NCBI GenBank assembly: GCA_902493795.1
Contig: CABUQZ010000012.1
Location: forward strand, 1-48,474
Length of the DNA stretch: 48,474 bases
Source of the DNA: an uncultured Clostridium sp.
GTDB taxonomy: Bacteria > Bacillota_I > Bacilli_A > RF39 > UBA660
Direction of reading: 5' to 3'
Position 1 is the first letter of the stretch; each line of letters opens with the position of its first letter. The translations under genes and the position numbers were made by a program. Shown here one piece after another: positions 24,204 through 32,216 of this stretch. The notes below the pieces were generated by a model. It was given only the letters and a program-made list of their open reading frames with translations, made no database searches and was not told the origin of the DNA.

Positions 24204-27152
24204 ATGTATTTAAAAGAAATTACTTGTAATGGATTTAAATCGTTTGCAGATAAAATAAAAATCGATTTAGATGGGAAAATCACTGCTATTGTTGGACCTA
24301 ATGGAAGTGGTAAAAGTAATATAGTAGATGCTATTCGTTGGGTTTTAGGAGAACAAAGTGTTAAATCTTTACGTGGAACTGATTCTATGACTGATGTTAT
24401 TTTTTCAGGAAGTAAATCAAGAAATCCACTTAATGTTGCAAGTGTTTCTTTAACTTTTGATAACTCTGATCATTATTTAGATATACCTTATAACGATGTA
24501 TCAATTAAAAGACGAGTATATAGAACTGGAGAAAATGAATACTTTTTAAATGGTGAAAAATGTAGATTAAAAGATATTACTGATTTATTAATTGATAGTG
24601 CATCTTCTAAAGAATCATTTAATATAATATCTCAGGGTGAAATATCAAGAATTCTTTCTAATTCTGCGCAGGACAGACGTTTAATAATTGAAAATGCAGC
24701 AGGAGTAGTTAAATACAAAAAAAGAAAAGAAGAAGCAATAAGAAAACTTGATAAAACAGAATCAAATCTTGAAAGAGTGCTTGATATTGTAAATGAGCTT
24801 GAAATACAGCTTGGTCCACTTGAAGAACAAAGTAAAAAAGCAACTAAGTATTTGGATGCTAAAGACCATCTTGAAAACGTTGAAGTAGCACTTCTAGCTA
24901 GTGAAATAGATAAAATTAACTATGAAGATAATCTTGCTAAGAAAAGAATAGAAGAGTTGAATAGTGAGATTTTAAATCTTAACTTAAAAAGTTCAAATGA
25001 TGACGTTGAATTATCAAATGATAAGGTTTTACTACTTAAATATGAAAAAGAAATAAGAGAAGACAATGCAAGACTTTTAGAATTAACACAAAAGGAAGAA
25101 AAGCTAAATGGAGAAAAAGAATTATTAAAAGAAAGAAGTAAGTATGATGCAAATGATGCTAAAGTACATAATAATATTACTTCACTTAAAGAAGATTTAT
25201 TTCAAACAGATAATAGCATTACCTTAATTGATAAAGATATTTTGTTAATCAGCAATGATGTAACAACTGCTAATGATAATTTATCTCGTAAGCAACTTGA
25301 ATTTGGTAGTGTTAATACTAAAAAAGAGCATACTTATAATGATTTAAATAGTAAGAAGCGTGAATTATATGATGTTGAAAATAGAATAACTTCCTTAACA
25401 AATTATATTGAATCAAATGCTAGTATGCCAACTCCTGTTAAAAGTATTTTAAATAACCCAAGACTTAAGGGGATAAGAGGCACTTTAGCTAGTATTTTAG
25501 AATGTGATAATGAGTATGTTAAAGCGCTAGAAGTATCACTTGCTGCTAGTAAAAACTATATTATTGTAGAAAGTGAAAGTGTTGCTAAAGAATCAATTAA
25601 ATACTTAAAAGATAATAATTTAGGAAGAGCAACTTTCTTACCTTTAAACGTAATTAAACCTAAAGGAGTAGAGCCAAGTGTTATAAATGAAGTTAAAGAT
25701 GTTAATGGGTTTATTGGTGTTTTTAGTAATTTAGTTAGGTATGATAGCGAATATTATAGTATTGTTGCAAATATGTTAGGAAACGTTATTGTAGCAATTG
25801 ATTTTGATTCTGCTAATAGAATTAGTAATGTTATTAATAGACGATATAAAGTTGTAAGTTTAGATGGGGATGTTATTAATGTTGGAGGTTCTATTACAGG
25901 TGGAAGTGTTTTACTACAAAAGAGTTTGATAACTGAAAAGAATGAGCTTGAAACACTTACAAGACATAAGAGTGAACTTAATGAACTTATTACTTCTTTA
26001 GAGAAAAATGTTTCATTGTATGAAGAAGAACTTTCAAGCATTAATTATGAGATTGGTGATTATAAAAGCGAATTAATAAAATGCAAGGAGACAATAAGTG
26101 CTAAAGCATCATTAAAAGAAGAATTAAAAAATAGAAAAGAAGACATAGAAAGAGAACTTGCATCTTTAGAAAATGTAATTGATTCAAATATATCAGCTGA
26201 AGAAGAAAAAATAATGAAAGAGTATTATGAAGTGTCTCTTGAAAAGAATAATTTAGCTAAAGAAATAAACTTTAAAGAAAAAGAAAAAGATAATTTATCT
26301 AATAAGATATTAGAAAGAGAAGCAGTAAACAAAGTTAATAATTCTAATTTAAATAAACTTGAAAAAGAATTAAAAGAACAAGAGATTAATGCAAGTAGGT
26401 ATGACGCTAAACTTGATAATTATTTAACTTATTTAAGTGAAGAGTACAAGCTTACTTATGAAAAGGCAAAGAGTAGTTATACTTTAGAAATTAGCGTAGA
26501 TGAAGCAAAAGAAGAAGTAGCTAAGTACAAAAATATTATTAAAAGTATTGGTATGGTTAATATTGAGTCTATTGAAGACTATAAAAAAGTTAATGAAAGA
26601 TATACATTCTTAAATAATCAAAGAACTGATTTAGTTAATGCTAAGGATACATTACTTGAAATAATTAAAGAGATGGATGATGTGATGATATCTGAATTTA
26701 CATCAACTTTTGAAAAAGTAAAAGTAGAGTTTAGAAATGTATTTAGAGAATTATTTGGTGGTGGTGAAGCTGATTTAATACTTACTGATAGTAGTAATAT
26801 ATTAGAAACTGGTGTTGATATAGTTGCAAGTCCACCTGGAAAGAAACTTAAAGCAATTACGCTATTGTCTGGTGGAGAGATGACTTTAACTGCCATTAGT
26901 TTACTTTTTGCCATTTTAAATGTAAGAAGTGTTCCTTTCTGTATATTTGATGAAGTTGAAGCAGCACTTGATGAAGCAAACGTTGATAACTTTGGACACT
27001 ATTTGGATCACTTTAAAGAAAAAACTCAATTTTTAATAATAACACATAAAAAGAAAACAATGGAGTATGCTGATACCTTGTATGGAATTACAATGCAAGA
27101 GTCAGGGGTATCAAAGCTAGTTAGTGTTAAGTTAAAAGATATAGATAATTAA
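24204..27152 (+). CDS. smc: Chromosome segregation ATPase SMC, shortened arms
   Basis: 982 residues; Bacillus SMC has 1186. SMC dimers with ScpAB organise and separate the chromosome. Both head halves are complete: Walker A GPNGSGKSNIVDAIRW near residue 32, the Q-loop SQGEISRIL and NAAGVVKYKKRK to about 172, and near the C-terminus LSGGEMTLTAISLLFAIL followed by Walker B CIFDEVEAALDEANV. The hinge spans about 405-575. The coiled-coil arms are therefore about 230-240 residues each, roughly 100 shorter than in Bacillus on both sides, which keeps the arms in register. Start ATG 24204 after AGAAGGTG. Confidence 0.95.
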   Translation: MYLKEITCNGFKSFADKIKIDLDGKITAIVGPNGSGKSNIVDAIRWVLGEQSVKSLRGTDSMTDVIFSGSKSRNPLNVASVSLTFDNSDHYLDIPYNDVSIKRRVYRTGENEYFLNGEKCRLKDITDLLIDSASSKESFNIISQGEISRILSNSAQDRRLIIENAAGVVKYKKRKEEAIRKLDKTESNLERVLDIVNELEIQLGPLEEQSKKATKYLDAKDHLENVEVALLASEIDKINYEDNLAKKRIEELNSEILNLNLKSSNDDVELSNDKVLLLKYEKEIREDNARLLELTQKEEKLNGEKELLKERSKYDANDAKVHNNITSLKEDLFQTDNSITLIDKDILLISNDVTTANDNLSRKQLEFGSVNTKKEHTYNDLNSKKRELYDVENRITSLTNYIESNASMPTPVKSILNNPRLKGIRGTLASILECDNEYVKALEVSLAASKNYIIVESESVAKESIKYLKDNNLGRATFLPLNVIKPKGVEPSVINEVKDVNGFIGVFSNLVRYDSEYYSIVANMLGNVIVAIDFDSANRISNVINRRYKVVSLDGDVINVGGSITGGSVLLQKSLITEKNELETLTRHKSELNELITSLEKNVSLYEEELSSINYEIGDYKSELIKCKETISAKASLKEELKNRKEDIERELASLENVIDSNISAEEEKIMKEYYEVSLEKNNLAKEINFKEKEKDNLSNKILEREAVNKVNNSNLNKLEKELKEQEINASRYDAKLDNYLTYLSEEYKLTYEKAKSSYTLEISVDEAKEEVAKYKNIIKSIGMVNIESIEDYKKVNERYTFLNNQRTDLVNAKDTLLEIIKEMDDVMISEFTSTFEKVKVEFRNVFRELFGGGEADLILTDSSNILETGVDIVASPPGKKLKAITLLSGGEMTLTAISLLFAILNVRSVPFCIFDEVEAALDEANVDNFGHYLDHFKEKTQFLIITHKKKTMEYADTLYGITMQESGVSKLVSVKLKDIDN

Positions 27153-27195
27153 TAGTATAAGGTAGTTAATGTATTTAAAGAAATGGGTGAAAATA

Positions 27196-27921
27196 ATGAA
27201 TAATAAAATCGCTTTAGTAACAGGTGGAACTTCTGGTATAGGAAGAGAAATTGTTATTGAATTAATAGCAAAAGGTTGTAAGGTCATTACTTGTTATAGT
27301 ACTAATGAAGAAAATGCAAGAAATTTAGAAAAAGAAATAAATAGTGATAATTTATTGATATTAAAATGTGATGTTAGTGATGAAAAACAAGTAGCTGATA
27401 TGTTTAAAGAAATTAAAGATAAATTTGGATATCTTGATTATCTAGTTAATAATGCTGGTACTTTTATAGATAATTTTATTAAAGATTTTAGTATTGATGA
27501 CTTTAAAAAAGTTTTAGATATAAATTTGTTAGGTAAAGTTATTTGTACTAAATATGTATATCCAATTATGAATGATGGAGGAAGTATAGTAAATATTTCT
27601 TCTCATTTAGGTGTTGTGCCTTGTACTGAATCTTCAGCATATTGTGTAGCAGCTGCTGGCATAATTAATTTTACTAAAGCTACTGCCTTAGAGTATGCTG
27701 ATAAAAAGATTAGAGCAAATTCTATTTGCCCAGCATTTACTCCAACTCCATTATCATTAAAAGGGTGGAAACAAGAAGAGATAGATCAAAAATTAAAAGA
27801 AACACCATTAGGAAGATTTGCTACTCCAGAAGATACTGCTAAACTTTGTTTATTTTTATTATCAGATGATGCTAGTTTCATTACAGGAGAAAATATTTGG
27901 ATTAATGGTGGAAGATTATGA
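27196..27921 (+). CDS. Short-chain dehydrogenase/reductase fold, catalytic Lys missing
   Basis: 241 residues, FabG-like. The NAD(P)-binding motif TGGTSGIG is at residues 9-16, with NNAG near 90 and the serine block NISSHLG near 134. The active site should read YxxxK; here it reads Y149-C-V-A-A153, with Ala in place of Lys. The C-terminal half (NSICPAFTPTPL, GRFATPEDTAKLCLFLLSDDASFITGENIWINGG) is well kept, so the gene is not simply decaying. It may be a non-catalytic or cofactor-binding protein, or use an altered mechanism. Start ATG 27196; the earlier in-frame ATG at 27169 lacks a binding site. It follows smc without a terminator, an uncommon pairing. Confidence 0.87.
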   Translation: MNNKIALVTGGTSGIGREIVIELIAKGCKVITCYSTNEENARNLEKEINSDNLLILKCDVSDEKQVADMFKEIKDKFGYLDYLVNNAGTFIDNFIKDFSIDDFKKVLDINLLGKVICTKYVYPIMNDGGSIVNISSHLGVVPCTESSAYCVAAAGIINFTKATALEYADKKIRANSICPAFTPTPLSLKGWKQEEIDQKLKETPLGRFATPEDTAKLCLFLLSDDASFITGENIWINGGRL

Positions 27922-27931
27922 CAAGATGAAG

Positions 27932-27963
27932 ATATTTATAGATGAACCTATAAATATTTTTTT
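27932..27963 (+). terminator. Terminator after smc-SDR
   Basis: ATATTTATAG (27932-27941) pairs perfectly with CTATAAATAT (27948-27957) around a six-base loop, followed by seven Ts. Confidence 0.75.
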
Positions 27964-28054
27964 CTTTATTTAAAATTATTTTTGTCTTAAAATTTACTAT
28001 TTTAGAAGATATGCAATCAATTATAAAAAGTGTAAAAAAAAATATAAAAAAATG

Positions 28055-28083
28055 TTGTATTACGAACAAATGTTTACTACAAT
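28055..28083 (+). promoter_or_regulatory. Promoter with internal LexA-like operator
   Basis: TTGTAT (28055-28060), 17 bases, TACAAT (28078-28083). The spacer contains CGAACAAATGTTTA (28063-28076), which matches the Gram-positive LexA box CGAAC-N4-GTTCG at all but the last two positions. A LexA dimer here would block polymerase directly. The downstream gene is the truncated Bro-N gene, so the operator probably predates its decay. LexA itself is not in the window. Confidence 0.5.
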
Positions 28084-28105
28084 GAGCCTTGGGGAGGTTA
28101 TTTGT

Positions 28106-28387
28106 ATGAATCAAGAGAAGATGCATTTAGTAAACAAAATATTTAATAATGAGACTATAAGAACTGTATGGGACAATGAACAAGAAAAATACTTTATTAG
28201 TGTTGTTGATGTTGTGGGTGTTATTTCAGAAAGTAATAATCCACAAACTTATTGGAGAGTTTTAAAAAAGAGACTTAAAGATGAAGGAAATGAAACTGTT
28301 ACAAATTGTAACGCTTTGAATCTTAAAGCTAAAGATGGTAAATATTATATAACAGATGTAATTGATGTTAACTATATATGTTTATGA
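28106..28387 (+). pseudogene. Truncated Bro-N (phage antirepressor-type) protein
   Basis: 93 codons. Residues from about 12 to 85 (NNETIRTVWDNEQEKYFISV, then VVGVISESNNPQTYWRVLKKR) match the Bro-N domain of phage antirepressor-like proteins, which in gut bacteria also occur as stand-alone genes. The family continues after KYYITDVID with a helical C-terminal region for which there is no counterpart here. Instead the frame ends 20 bases later, and a different fragment opens in the +1 frame (28377-28481). Start ATG 28106 has an excellent GGGGAGG. Transcription would begin after 28083, so an in-frame ATG at 28052 is not used. Either a 3'-truncated relic or a short derived protein. Confidence 0.65.
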
Positions 28388-28481
28388 AAAATTATATCAG
28401 GTTTTTTCAAATTCAATATTTAATGGCAGAGAAAATCTCTTTGGAGATAATGCTGAACTAGGAATGATAATGGGATATTAA
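28377..28481 (+). pseudogene. Unassigned coding fragment
   Basis: In the +1 frame relative to the Bro-N gene there are 34 codons without a stop, reading YVYEKLYQVFSNSIFNGREN, then LFGDNAELGMIMGY, before a TAA. The composition is protein-like, which suggests the tail of another gene fused by deletion to the Bro-N gene. I cannot name the family. Confidence 0.35.
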
Positions 28482-28828
28482 AAAATATACCAATAGTTAG
28501 TATTATAATTGTGCTAAAAAATAATGATAATAGAAATTTCCTAAAGTAAAATTTTACTTTTATAATACAATTTATCTACTGAATGATAAATCAAAAAATA
28601 GTTAATTTATTGTAATCAATTTACTGATACAAGTTTAATAGAAATCTATCATATTGATAATTAACATCTATAGAAATTGTGAGTACTGCAATGAAATTAA
28701 TTATGATATCAAACAATGATAATTCAAAATCTTATAAATATGTCAACTTAACTTCTATAGGAAAGTTGTTTTATAAATTAGTTATAAGTTTTTAAATAAT
28801 GAATTTTAAATAAAAGGAGAATATATTT
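28482..28828 (+). other. Non-coding or decayed stretch
   Basis: About 350 bases with stops in all frames. It contains a loopless palindrome (AAAGTAAAATTTTACTTT, near 28542) and a 40-codon open stretch around 28670-28793 that I cannot assign. The only clear signal is the AAGGAGA ribosome binding site at its end. It looks like eroded sequence inside the accessory patch. Confidence 0.5.
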
Positions 28829-29839
28829 ATGCTAGATGATAATTTTAATCAAATCGTTAAAATGATTGAAAAAAGAAAAAATAATGCATATAAAAAAGTG
28901 AATGAAGAAATGATTTTATTGTATTTAGAAGTTGGTAAGTTTTTATTTGAATTAAAAAAACAAAGTGGTTATGGAGATAAAATCACAACTAAAGCAGCTG
29001 ACTTTATGAAAAATAATTATCCTACTATTAAAGGATTTACTAAAAGAAATATTGAAAGAATGATACAATTTTATAATACTTATAAAGATGATGAGATTGC
29101 GACACCACTGGTGACGCAATTATCATGGACAAATAATCTTCTTATTTTAAGTGGTTCTAAAACAGAAGAAGAAAGGCATTTTTACTTAAAATTATCAATA
29201 AAAAATAATTATTCTAAGAGAGAGCTAGATAGACAGATTACTTCATCTTATTATGAAAGATATGTGCTTTCAGATGGCAAACAATTACCAACTACAAATA
29301 AAACGATTGATGAAGATGATTATCCTAACACGAGAATTTTAGATATTTATAGTTTAGATTTTTTAGATTTGCCTAATGAATATACTGAAAAAGATTTAAA
29401 AAATGCTATTATTAAAAATTTAAAAGAATTTATATTAGAAGTTGGGAAAGATTTTACTTTTATTGCAGATGAATATAGAGTTCAAGTTGGTAGTCACGAT
29501 TTCTTTATTGATTTATTATTTTATAATAGGGAGTTGTCTTGTTTAGTGGCATTTGAATTAAAATTAGGAGAATTCAAACCAGAATATTTGGGAAAGATGA
29601 ACTTATATTTAGAAGCATTAGATAGAGACGTTAAAAAAGCACAGGAAAATCCTAGTGTTGGAATTATTCTTTGCAGTTCTAAAGATAAAGATGTTGTAGA
29701 GTATTCATTAAGCAAAAGTATGTCTAAAACTTTAATATCAGAATATAAATTAAAATTGATAGATAAAAAACTATTAGAAACAAAATTAAAAGAGATGAAG
29801 TCTTTAATTGAGAACAATTTGGATGTAAAAAATGACTGA
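28829..29839 (+). CDS. DUF1016 (YhcG-like) PD-(D/E)XK nuclease-family protein
   Basis: 336 residues, full length for the family. The N-terminal helical DUF1016_N region (about 15-150) includes YLEVGKFLFELKKQSGYGDK and GFTKRNIERMIQFY. The C-terminal nuclease fold (about 175-320) has DFFIDLLFYN (catalytic Asp), then AFELKLGEF (the ExK pair), so the active site is intact. These proteins are widespread on mobile and defence-linked regions; the target is unknown. Start ATG 28829 after AAGGAGA. It overlaps the start of the deaminase pseudogene by eight bases. Flanking genes are decayed, yet this one is whole, suggesting it is under selection. Confidence 0.88.
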   Translation: MLDDNFNQIVKMIEKRKNNAYKKVNEEMILLYLEVGKFLFELKKQSGYGDKITTKAADFMKNNYPTIKGFTKRNIERMIQFYNTYKDDEIATPLVTQLSWTNNLLILSGSKTEEERHFYLKLSIKNNYSKRELDRQITSSYYERYVLSDGKQLPTTNKTIDEDDYPNTRILDIYSLDFLDLPNEYTEKDLKNAIIKNLKEFILEVGKDFTFIADEYRVQVGSHDFFIDLLFYNRELSCLVAFELKLGEFKPEYLGKMNLYLEALDRDVKKAQENPSVGIILCSSKDKDVVEYSLSKSMSKTLISEYKLKLIDKKLLETKLKEMKSLIENNLDVKND

Positions 29840-30146
29840 TGAACATTAGATTGATATAGCGATAGAAATTAGTAAAAACGCTAAATATCCTTATAGTGCT
29901 GTTGTTGTTAAAGATGAAAAAATAATTGGTAGAAGTGGTGATACAACTTTAATGTCAACAACCATGTAATCTTGTGAATCTTGAATGATGTGTATGTGAG
30001 AAAGTTTGTATGAAGAATTTAACAAATTAGTATATGCAGCTACACCACAAGATAGTAATGATAACCGTTGCTTAAAAATTCTAACAAAAATAGATGAACT
30101 TGCAAATTATTCTAAAAAAATAAAAATTATAAAACAATATATATAA
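29832..30146 (+). pseudogene. Nucleoside deaminase pseudogene with four in-frame stops
   Basis: One continuous frame of 105 codons reads as a cytidine/guanine-deaminase-type protein: AIEISKNAKYPYSAVVVKDE then KIIGRSGD near the start, MMCM around the zinc-cysteine site, and SLYEEFNKLVYAATPQDSND after it. It is broken by TAG at codon 6, TAA after STTM, and two TGAs inside the cysteine motif region. The stretch that should hold the HAE motif (roughly 40-50 residues) is deleted between the second stop and SCES. No frameshift is needed, so the decay is by substitution plus one deletion. About 90 bases after it lead to the ruvA promoter with no further coding signal. Confidence 0.82.
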
Positions 30147-30191
30147 ATAATGATAGTTCAATCTGAAGCTAATTATATATAATCAATTTTA

Positions 30192-30220
30192 TTGAAAACG
30201 TTTGTTTGATTTGATATAAT
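30192..30220 (+). promoter_or_regulatory. ruvAB promoter with LexA-like half-match
   Basis: TTGAAA (30192-30197), 17 bases, TATAAT (30215-30220), with TG one base before the -10. The stretch AAAACGTTTGTTTG (30195-30208) keeps the AAC-N4-GTT core of the LexA box and overlaps the -35. ruvAB is SOS-controlled in Bacillus subtilis, so this is a plausible operator. Confidence 0.6.
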
Positions 30221-30236
30221 TATCAAGGAGGTAACT

Positions 30237-30797
30237 ATGTATAATTATATTATTGGAAAAGTTGTCGATAGAACAGGAAGTTTTATCGTTTTAGATAATA
30301 ACGGAATAGGGTATACAATATATACTCCTAACCCATATGCATTTCAAGATGAGGATAAAGAGTATAAAGTTTATATTTATCAACAAATAAAAGAGGATGA
30401 ACATTTACTATTTGGTTTTAAAACAGAAGAAGAGAAAGCTTTATTTTTAAAACTTATTTCAGTTAAGGGAATGGGACCTAAAATGGCTCTTCCAATTCTT
30501 GCTACTGGGAGTGTTTCAGGAGTTGCTGATGCAATTGAAAGAGAAAATATTCTGTATTTGAAAAAATTCCCTAAAATTGGAGATAAAGTTGCTAAACAAA
30601 TGATTCTTGATTTAAAAGGTAAACTTGGGGATATGAAAAACCTTGATATCGCAGAAAATAACTACGATGAACTTATTGAAGTATTGCAAGGTCTTGGTTA
30701 CAAGGATAAAGAGTTTAAACACATTCTTCCACAAGTTGACAATTCTTTATCAATAGAAGATCAAGTAAAAGAAGCTTTAAAGCTTTTACTTAAGTAA
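30237..30797 (+). CDS. ruvA: Holliday junction branch migration protein RuvA
   Basis: 186 residues. RuvA tetramers bind four-way junctions and load RuvB. The N-terminal OB fold (about 1-62, GKVVDRTGSFIVLDNNGIGY), the two helix-hairpin-helix motifs (VKGMGPKMALPIL, FPKIGDKVAKQMILDLK) and the C-terminal RuvB-binding domain (about 138-186) are all present. Start ATG 30237 after AAGGAGG. ruvB follows 42 bases later. Confidence 0.95.
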   Translation: MYNYIIGKVVDRTGSFIVLDNNGIGYTIYTPNPYAFQDEDKEYKVYIYQQIKEDEHLLFGFKTEEEKALFLKLISVKGMGPKMALPILATGSVSGVADAIERENILYLKKFPKIGDKVAKQMILDLKGKLGDMKNLDIAENNYDELIEVLQGLGYKDKEFKHILPQVDNSLSIEDQVKEALKLLLK

Positions 30798-30839
30798 TTA
30801 TTGGATTAATGTATTATAATATAGTTAGGAAGTGATTAT

Positions 30840-31877
30840 ATGAGCAAAAATGATATGTTTCTTGAGGAAGAGACAAGCGAAGATGAGGCACTTGATAATA
30901 TTAGGCCAGAAACACTTGATGAATATATAGGACAAAAAGATGTTAAAGAAAATATTAAAGTGTTTATAGAAGCAGCTAAGAAAAGAAAGGAAAGCTTGGA
31001 CCATGTTTTGTTATATGGACCTCCTGGTTTAGGAAAAACTACACTTGCTTATATTATTGCTAACGAACTTGGAAGTAACATAAGACTTGCCAGTGGACCT
31101 AGTATTGAAAAAACTGGTGATTTGGCAGCTATACTTTCTTCTCTTGAACCTGGGGATGTGTTATTTATCGATGAGATACATAGAATACCATCTTTTGTTG
31201 AAGAAGTATTGTATTCTGCTATGGAAGACTTTGTTTTGGATATAATTGTTGGTAGTGAAGGAAATTCAAGGAATATAAGAATAAACCTTCCACCATTTAC
31301 TTTGGTTGGTGCAACAACAAGAGCTGGTGACTTAACAGCTCCTTTACGTGATAGGTTTGGAATAACTGCTAAGATGCAATATTATACTACTGAGGAGTTA
31401 ATGGATATTGTTAAGAGAACTTCAAGAGTTCTTAATTCCCCAATAAATGATGAAGCAGCTCGTGAACTAGCATCCCGTAGTCGAGGAACACCTAGAATTG
31501 CTAATAGAATGTTTAAGCGTGTTAGAGATTTTGCAATTGTTGAAGATAAAGAAGAAATTGACGTTGAAGTTACTAAAAAAGCTCTTGATAGACTTAAAGT
31601 TGATAGTAAGGGACTTGATGACACTGACTACCAGTTATTAAAAGCAATAATTGAAAAATTTAATGGCGGTCCAGTTGGAGTTGAAGCTATTGCAAGTGTA
31701 GTAGGAGAAGAAGTTACTACAATAGAAGATGTGTGTGAACCATACTTATTACAACAAGGATTTTTAAAAAGAACTCCTCGTGGAAGAGTAGTAACTAATT
31801 TAGCTTATAAACATTTAGGTATTAAGAATCCAAAGAACGAGTTAGGATATCAAAATAGTTTGTTTGATGAGGAGTAA
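30840..31877 (+). CDS. ruvB: Holliday junction helicase motor RuvB
   Basis: 345 residues, full length. AAA+ ATPase with N-terminal RPETLDEYIGQ, Walker A GPPGLGKTTLAY near residue 62, Walker B FIDEIHR near 111, sensor 1 VGATTRAG, arginine-finger region LRDRFGI, and the C-terminal winged helix (about 255-335, GGPVGVEAIA and LKRTPRGRV). Start ATG 30840. A TATAAT-like element in the ruvA-ruvB gap (near 30818) could give extra expression. Confidence 0.97.
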   Translation: MSKNDMFLEEETSEDEALDNIRPETLDEYIGQKDVKENIKVFIEAAKKRKESLDHVLLYGPPGLGKTTLAYIIANELGSNIRLASGPSIEKTGDLAAILSSLEPGDVLFIDEIHRIPSFVEEVLYSAMEDFVLDIIVGSEGNSRNIRINLPPFTLVGATTRAGDLTAPLRDRFGITAKMQYYTTEELMDIVKRTSRVLNSPINDEAARELASRSRGTPRIANRMFKRVRDFAIVEDKEEIDVEVTKKALDRLKVDSKGLDDTDYQLLKAIIEKFNGGPVGVEAIASVVGEEVTTIEDVCEPYLLQQGFLKRTPRGRVVTNLAYKHLGIKNPKNELGYQNSLFDEE

Positions 31878-31879
31878 TT

Positions 31880-32206
31880 ATGTTAATTAATAAAATGACA
31901 CAATATTTGATGTTAGTTGCATCTAGTATTGATAATTATTGTAAAGATTTAGGAAAAAATACAGGCGATTATGCTCCTATTTTAGGGTATGTATATCGTC
32001 TTTATCAAGATAAAATTAAAGGTTTATCACCTCAAGGAATTGGACTTTTAGTTATCTATTTAAAGGAAATCGATGAAAAAGATTATCCAAAATATATTGA
32101 TATATATGCTAAAGAAGTAGATAAAATTATTAACGAATCAAAGACAATAGAAGAACAGATTGAAAAAATGGATAAGTTAGGAGTTAGACTTCCTAGCTTG
32201 TATTAA
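31880..32206 (+). CDS. Small conserved-looking protein of unknown function between ruvB and queA
   Basis: 108 residues, predicted all-helical, no signal peptide or membrane segment. It starts with ATG two bases after the ruvB stop, behind GAGGAG, and queA starts ten bases after its own stop, so it is locked into the operon. The centre reads GLSPQGIGLLVIYLKEIDE and the end RLPSLY. I do not recognise a family. Its tight placement suggests a real gene, perhaps linked to DNA repair or tRNA modification, but nothing in the sequence decides this. Confidence 0.75.
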   Translation: MLINKMTQYLMLVASSIDNYCKDLGKNTGDYAPILGYVYRLYQDKIKGLSPQGIGLLVIYLKEIDEKDYPKYIDIYAKEVDKIINESKTIEEQIEKMDKLGVRLPSLY

Positions 32207-32216
32207 GGAGAAAAAA

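Noticed and set aside
28542..28560. Palindrome AAAGTAAAATTTTACTTT as a terminator or operator
   Set aside because: It has no loop and no following T-run suited to termination, and such AT-rich palindromes occur by chance in this composition.
29832..30146. TGA codons in the deaminase frame as evidence for TGA read as Trp
   Set aside because: The TGAs fall where homologs have Cys and Gly rather than Trp, TAG and TAA also interrupt the frame, and intact genes such as uppS end with TGA.
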